DNA of 8,377 bases from Bacillota bacterium (lineage in GTDB: Bacteria > Bacillota > Clostridia > Peptostreptococcales > Anaerovoracaceae), in the NCBI GenBank assembly GCA_023394035.1, contig JAEXBK010000017.1, positions 1 through 8,377 of the forward strand. The letters run 5' to 3'. Below the pieces are notes generated by a model. The model was not told the origin of the DNA. It worked only from the letters and a program-made list of their open reading frames with translations, and searched no databases. This document shows, in pieces, positions 6,954 to 8,377 of the stretch; position 1 is the first letter of the stretch, and every line of letters starts with the position of its first letter. The position numbers and the translations under genes are program-made.

Positions 6954-7616
6954 TCAAAGTATATCGTGTAAAGTAAACTCGTTTTTCTTGAAAGAAATAA
7001 GCCCATCCTTTTGCATTTTACTGAGTTCATTGGACATGGCACTGCGGTCTACACCAAGGTAATCTGCAAGTTGTTGACGATTAAACGGAATAACAAAGTG
7101 TGTACTTCCATTCACCGTTGCCTGTTCAGATAGATAGGACAGAAGCCGGTCGCGCATGGCTTTTGGCGCTATATGCATCATTCTGCTTGAAAGATTCAAA
7201 CTCTTTAGAGCTGAGATTTGAAGTAAGTTGTGTATCAGCCTCTGATGAAAGGTGCATCCGTTCCGGCAAGTGGTGAGCAGTTTGGTAAGATTGAGAAACA
7301 AAATCTGAGAATCTTCGGCAGCAACTACATCGCAAATCAGTTCTTTTCCGGGAATGGCTGCATAGTTTTCTGCAAAGATTTTCCCCTTTTCTACATGACC
7401 AAAGATATGACTGCTTCCCCAGTAAAAGTTTACGATGATATTTACACTACCTGATTCAACAAGCCCGATTTCGTGTACGGGATCGCCTGCACGAAAAATT
7501 GTCTCATTTTTTTTGTAAATCTTTTCTCTGGCGTCCATACAGGAAAGTATATGTCTAATTTCATCTTCTCTGATTCCGTGGAAGAGATTTGTATTTGATA
7601 GAAAAAAATAATTCAT
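6954..7616 (-). CDS. Crp/Fnr-family transcriptional regulator (HcpR-like by context)
   Basis: The 220-residue protein has the Crp/Fnr plan. An N-terminal cyclic-nucleotide-binding-like beta roll (about 10-120) includes IFRAGDPVHEIGLVESGSV (40-58); then comes a long dimerisation helix and a winged helix-turn-helix with FNRQQLADYLGVDRSAMSNE (178-197) and KMQKDGLISF (200-209). The N-terminal Fnr iron-sulfur cysteine cluster is absent. Cysteines are at 26, 95, 117 and 121, and His74 and His80-region residues could serve a heme or thiol sensor, but this cannot be decided from sequence. Adjacent hcp and shared palindromes suggest an HcpR-type activator of nitrosative-stress genes (family knowledge: Crp/Fnr proteins called HcpR control hcp in many anaerobes). 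On the reverse strand, AAAGGTGA (7621-7628) lies four bases before the ATG. The operator at 7630-7643 lies only 14 bases before its start codon, which suggests autoregulation. Confidence 0.9.
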   Translation of the reverse strand: MNYFFLSNTNLFHGIREDEIRHILSCMDAREKIYKKNETIFRAGDPVHEIGLVESGSVNIIVNFYWGSSHIFGHVEKGKIFAENYAAIPGKELICDVVAAEDSQILFLNLTKLLTTCRNGCTFHQRLIHNLLQISALKSLNLSSRMMHIAPKAMRDRLLSYLSEQATVNGSTHFVIPFNRQQLADYLGVDRSAMSNELSKMQKDGLISFKKNEFTLHDIL

Positions 7617-7629
7617 AAAATCACCTTTA

Positions 7630-7643
7630 GTTGTTCAAACAAC
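7630..7643. promoter_or_regulatory. Palindromic operator in the divergent regulator/DUF1858-hcp promoter (site 2)
   Basis: GTTGTTCAAACAAC is a perfect GTTGT-N4-ACAAC palindrome, the twin of 5320-5333. Its centre (7636.5) lies 29.5 bases before the first base of TAGAAT (7666-7671), exactly as at site 1. It is also close before the regulator's start codon, so one bound dimer could activate DUF1858-hcp and limit the regulator gene (inference). Confidence 0.75.
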
Positions 7644-7653
7644 ATAATTGTTG
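7640..7653. promoter_or_regulatory. Second palindrome overlapping site 2
   Basis: CAACA-TAAT-TGTTG is a 5+5 palindrome sharing CAAC with the right arm of site 2, offset by 10 bases, about one helical turn. It is absent at site 1, where CATACTGTAAAC follows. It may allow a second dimer to bind or a competing register; it may also be chance. Confidence 0.4.
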
Positions 7654-7665
7654 CTAATATCATAT

Positions 7666-7671
7666 TAGAAT
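7666..7671 (+). promoter_or_regulatory. Probable -10 element of the DUF1858-hcp operon
   Basis: TAGAAT matches the -10 consensus at five of six bases and has the same distance to its operator as the promoter at 5356. The start would be near 7678. An alternative is TATAAA (7671-7676) with TTGTTG (7648-7653) as -35 at a 17-base spacing, which would be partly activator-independent. Confidence 0.55.
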
Positions 7672-7706
7672 ATAAAGAGAAAGTCAAGAAATCAGGAGGT
7701 AAGATT

Positions 7707-7922
7707 ATGGAAAATACATTTATTAATGGAAAAACGGTTATCGGAGAGATTATAACCAAGCACCCGGATTCAGTAGGTGTGTTACTGAATGCAGGTATGC
7801 ATTGTCTGGGATGCCCTGCGTCTCAGGCAGAATCGCTGGAGGATGCATGTGCGGTTCATGGTTTGGAAGTGCAAGCGGTGCTTGATGCGTTAAACGCAAA
7901 AATTTCGGAAGGAAGAGAGTAA
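7707..7922 (+). CDS. Small DUF1858 protein linked to hybrid cluster protein
   Basis: The 71-residue soluble protein is a stand-alone DUF1858 domain. It opens with a TVIGEIITKHP segment, then GMHCLGCPASQAESLEDAC (30-48) with Cys33, Cys36 and Cys48, and an HGL-V-AVLDALN helix. The CxGCPASQ-ESLE-AC-HG pattern is typical of the small proteins called hybrid-cluster-associated redox disulfide proteins. Such genes commonly neighbour hcp; a redox or iron-sulfur helper role is inferred, not shown. A strong AGGAGGT (7694-7700) lies six bases before the ATG. It precedes hcp by 26 bases with no terminator, so the two form an operon from the divergent promoter at about 7666. The same domain, without cysteines, forms the N-terminus of the DUF438 protein in this regulon. 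Confidence 0.88.
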   Translation: MENTFINGKTVIGEIITKHPDSVGVLLNAGMHCLGCPASQAESLEDACAVHGLEVQAVLDALNAKISEGRE

Positions 7923-7948
7923 TAAAACCTGAGGAGGAAGAGCTAAGA

Positions 7949-8377
7949 ATGGAAAATAAAATGTTTTGTTATCAGTGCCAGGAAACTGCAAAGGGAACCG
8001 GCTGTACAATGGCTGGTGTATGTGGAAAAACTGCGGAAGTTGCTGCTATGCAGGATTTGCTGATATATGTTACGAAGGGTTTATCGGCTATAACGACCAA
8101 GCTTCGTGAAGAAGGAAAAAGAGTGGATGAGAGAATAAATCATCTTGTAACGGTTAACCTCTTTACCACAATTACAAACGCAAACTTCGATAAAGAGGCT
8201 ATTATAGCAAAAATTAAGGAGACTCTTCGTGTAAAAGAAGATCTGCTTACACATGTTGATAGCTGTGACTGTAGCGATACTTTGTGCAAATGTGGAAAAG
8301 ATCTTCCGGAAGCTGCGCTTTGGAATGGAAACGAAGATGAATTTGCGAAAAAGGCACATTCAAATACTGTTGGTGTG
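7949..8377 (+). CDS. hcp: Hybrid cluster protein / hydroxylamine reductase, 3' end outside window
   Basis: Hcp carries an iron-sulfur cluster and a hybrid 4Fe-2S-2O cluster. It reduces NO to N2O in E. coli and hydroxylamine to ammonia in vitro, protecting against nitrosative stress. The first 143 residues are present and the frame is open to the window end. The N-terminus MFCYQCQETAKGTGCT-MAGVCG places Cys7, Cys10, Cys19 and Cys25 in the pattern C-x2-C-x8-C-x5-C, which matches the class I (4Fe-4S, strict anaerobe) type and not the longer spacing of enterobacterial Hcp. Further on are LPEAALW (119-125) and an unusual Cys patch, Cys106, 108, 113 and 115. AGGAGG at 7932-7937 lies 11 bases before the ATG. 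The ligands of the hybrid cluster lie beyond the window, so integrity of the whole gene cannot be judged. Confidence 0.94.
   Translation, partial: MENKMFCYQCQETAKGTGCTMAGVCGKTAEVAAMQDLLIYVTKGLSAITTKLREEGKRVDERINHLVTVNLFTTITNANFDKEAIIAKIKETLRVKEDLLTHVDSCDCSDTLCKCGKDLPEAALWNGNEDEFAKKAHSNTVGV

Noticed and set aside
7230..7454. Forward open frame opposite the Crp/Fnr regulator
   Set aside because: The reverse frame has a clear Crp/Fnr domain; this is its antisense shadow.
8081..8359. Reverse-strand open frame opposite hcp
   Set aside because: The forward frame is unmistakable Hcp with an open reading to the window end.
1..8377. CRISPR arrays, tRNA or rRNA genes, transposase, integrase or attachment sites
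   Set aside because: No regularly spaced repeats, cloverleaf-like sequences or mobile-element proteins were seen, so the proposed junction near 5320 has no visible element responsible for it.

Overview
The window looks like chromosomal DNA of a strictly anaerobic, moderately low-GC Firmicute of the class Clostridia. The evidence is AAGGAGG-type ribosome-binding sites, a type III pantothenate kinase, a flavo-diiron protein, and a hybrid cluster protein whose cysteine spacing is of the strict-anaerobe type. Frequent ATA isoleucine codons in several left-hand genes fit some Clostridia lineages, but I cannot name a genus from this alone.

Left region (2-3789). Four same-strand genes lie close together: the 3' part of a PucR/CdaR-type regulator, coaX (coenzyme A synthesis), a DusB-type tRNA-dihydrouridine synthase overlapping coaX by 13 bases, and an FprA-type flavo-diiron protein that reduces O2 or NO. 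They read as one transcription unit of mainly housekeeping genes. A strong hairpin follows fprA.

Middle (3876-5415). An M20-family metallopeptidase of the carboxypeptidase S/PM20D1 type is followed 19 bases later by what appears to be only the N-terminus of a YfcC-type membrane transporter. The transporter reading breaks off at about 5320-5326, exactly where a palindromic operator begins. This looks like a rearrangement junction.

Right region (5320-8377). This is a redox or nitrosative-stress module: a four-part DUF1858-DUF438-hemerythrin-PAS protein; a convergently transcribed Crp/Fnr-family regulator; and, divergent from the regulator, a small DUF1858 Cys protein followed by hcp (hybrid cluster protein), which runs off the window. 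Two near-identical palindromes with core GTTGT-N4-ACAAC precede the DUF438 gene and the DUF1858-hcp operon. Each is centred exactly 29.5 bases before the first base of a -10 hexamer. That geometry (about -41.5 from the predicted transcription start) is typical of class II activation by Crp/Fnr proteins, so the embedded regulator probably activates both flanking units in response to NO or a redox cue and may control itself. The self-contained regulon with a visible operator code, inserted at or next to a broken transporter gene, is the most interesting part of the window.
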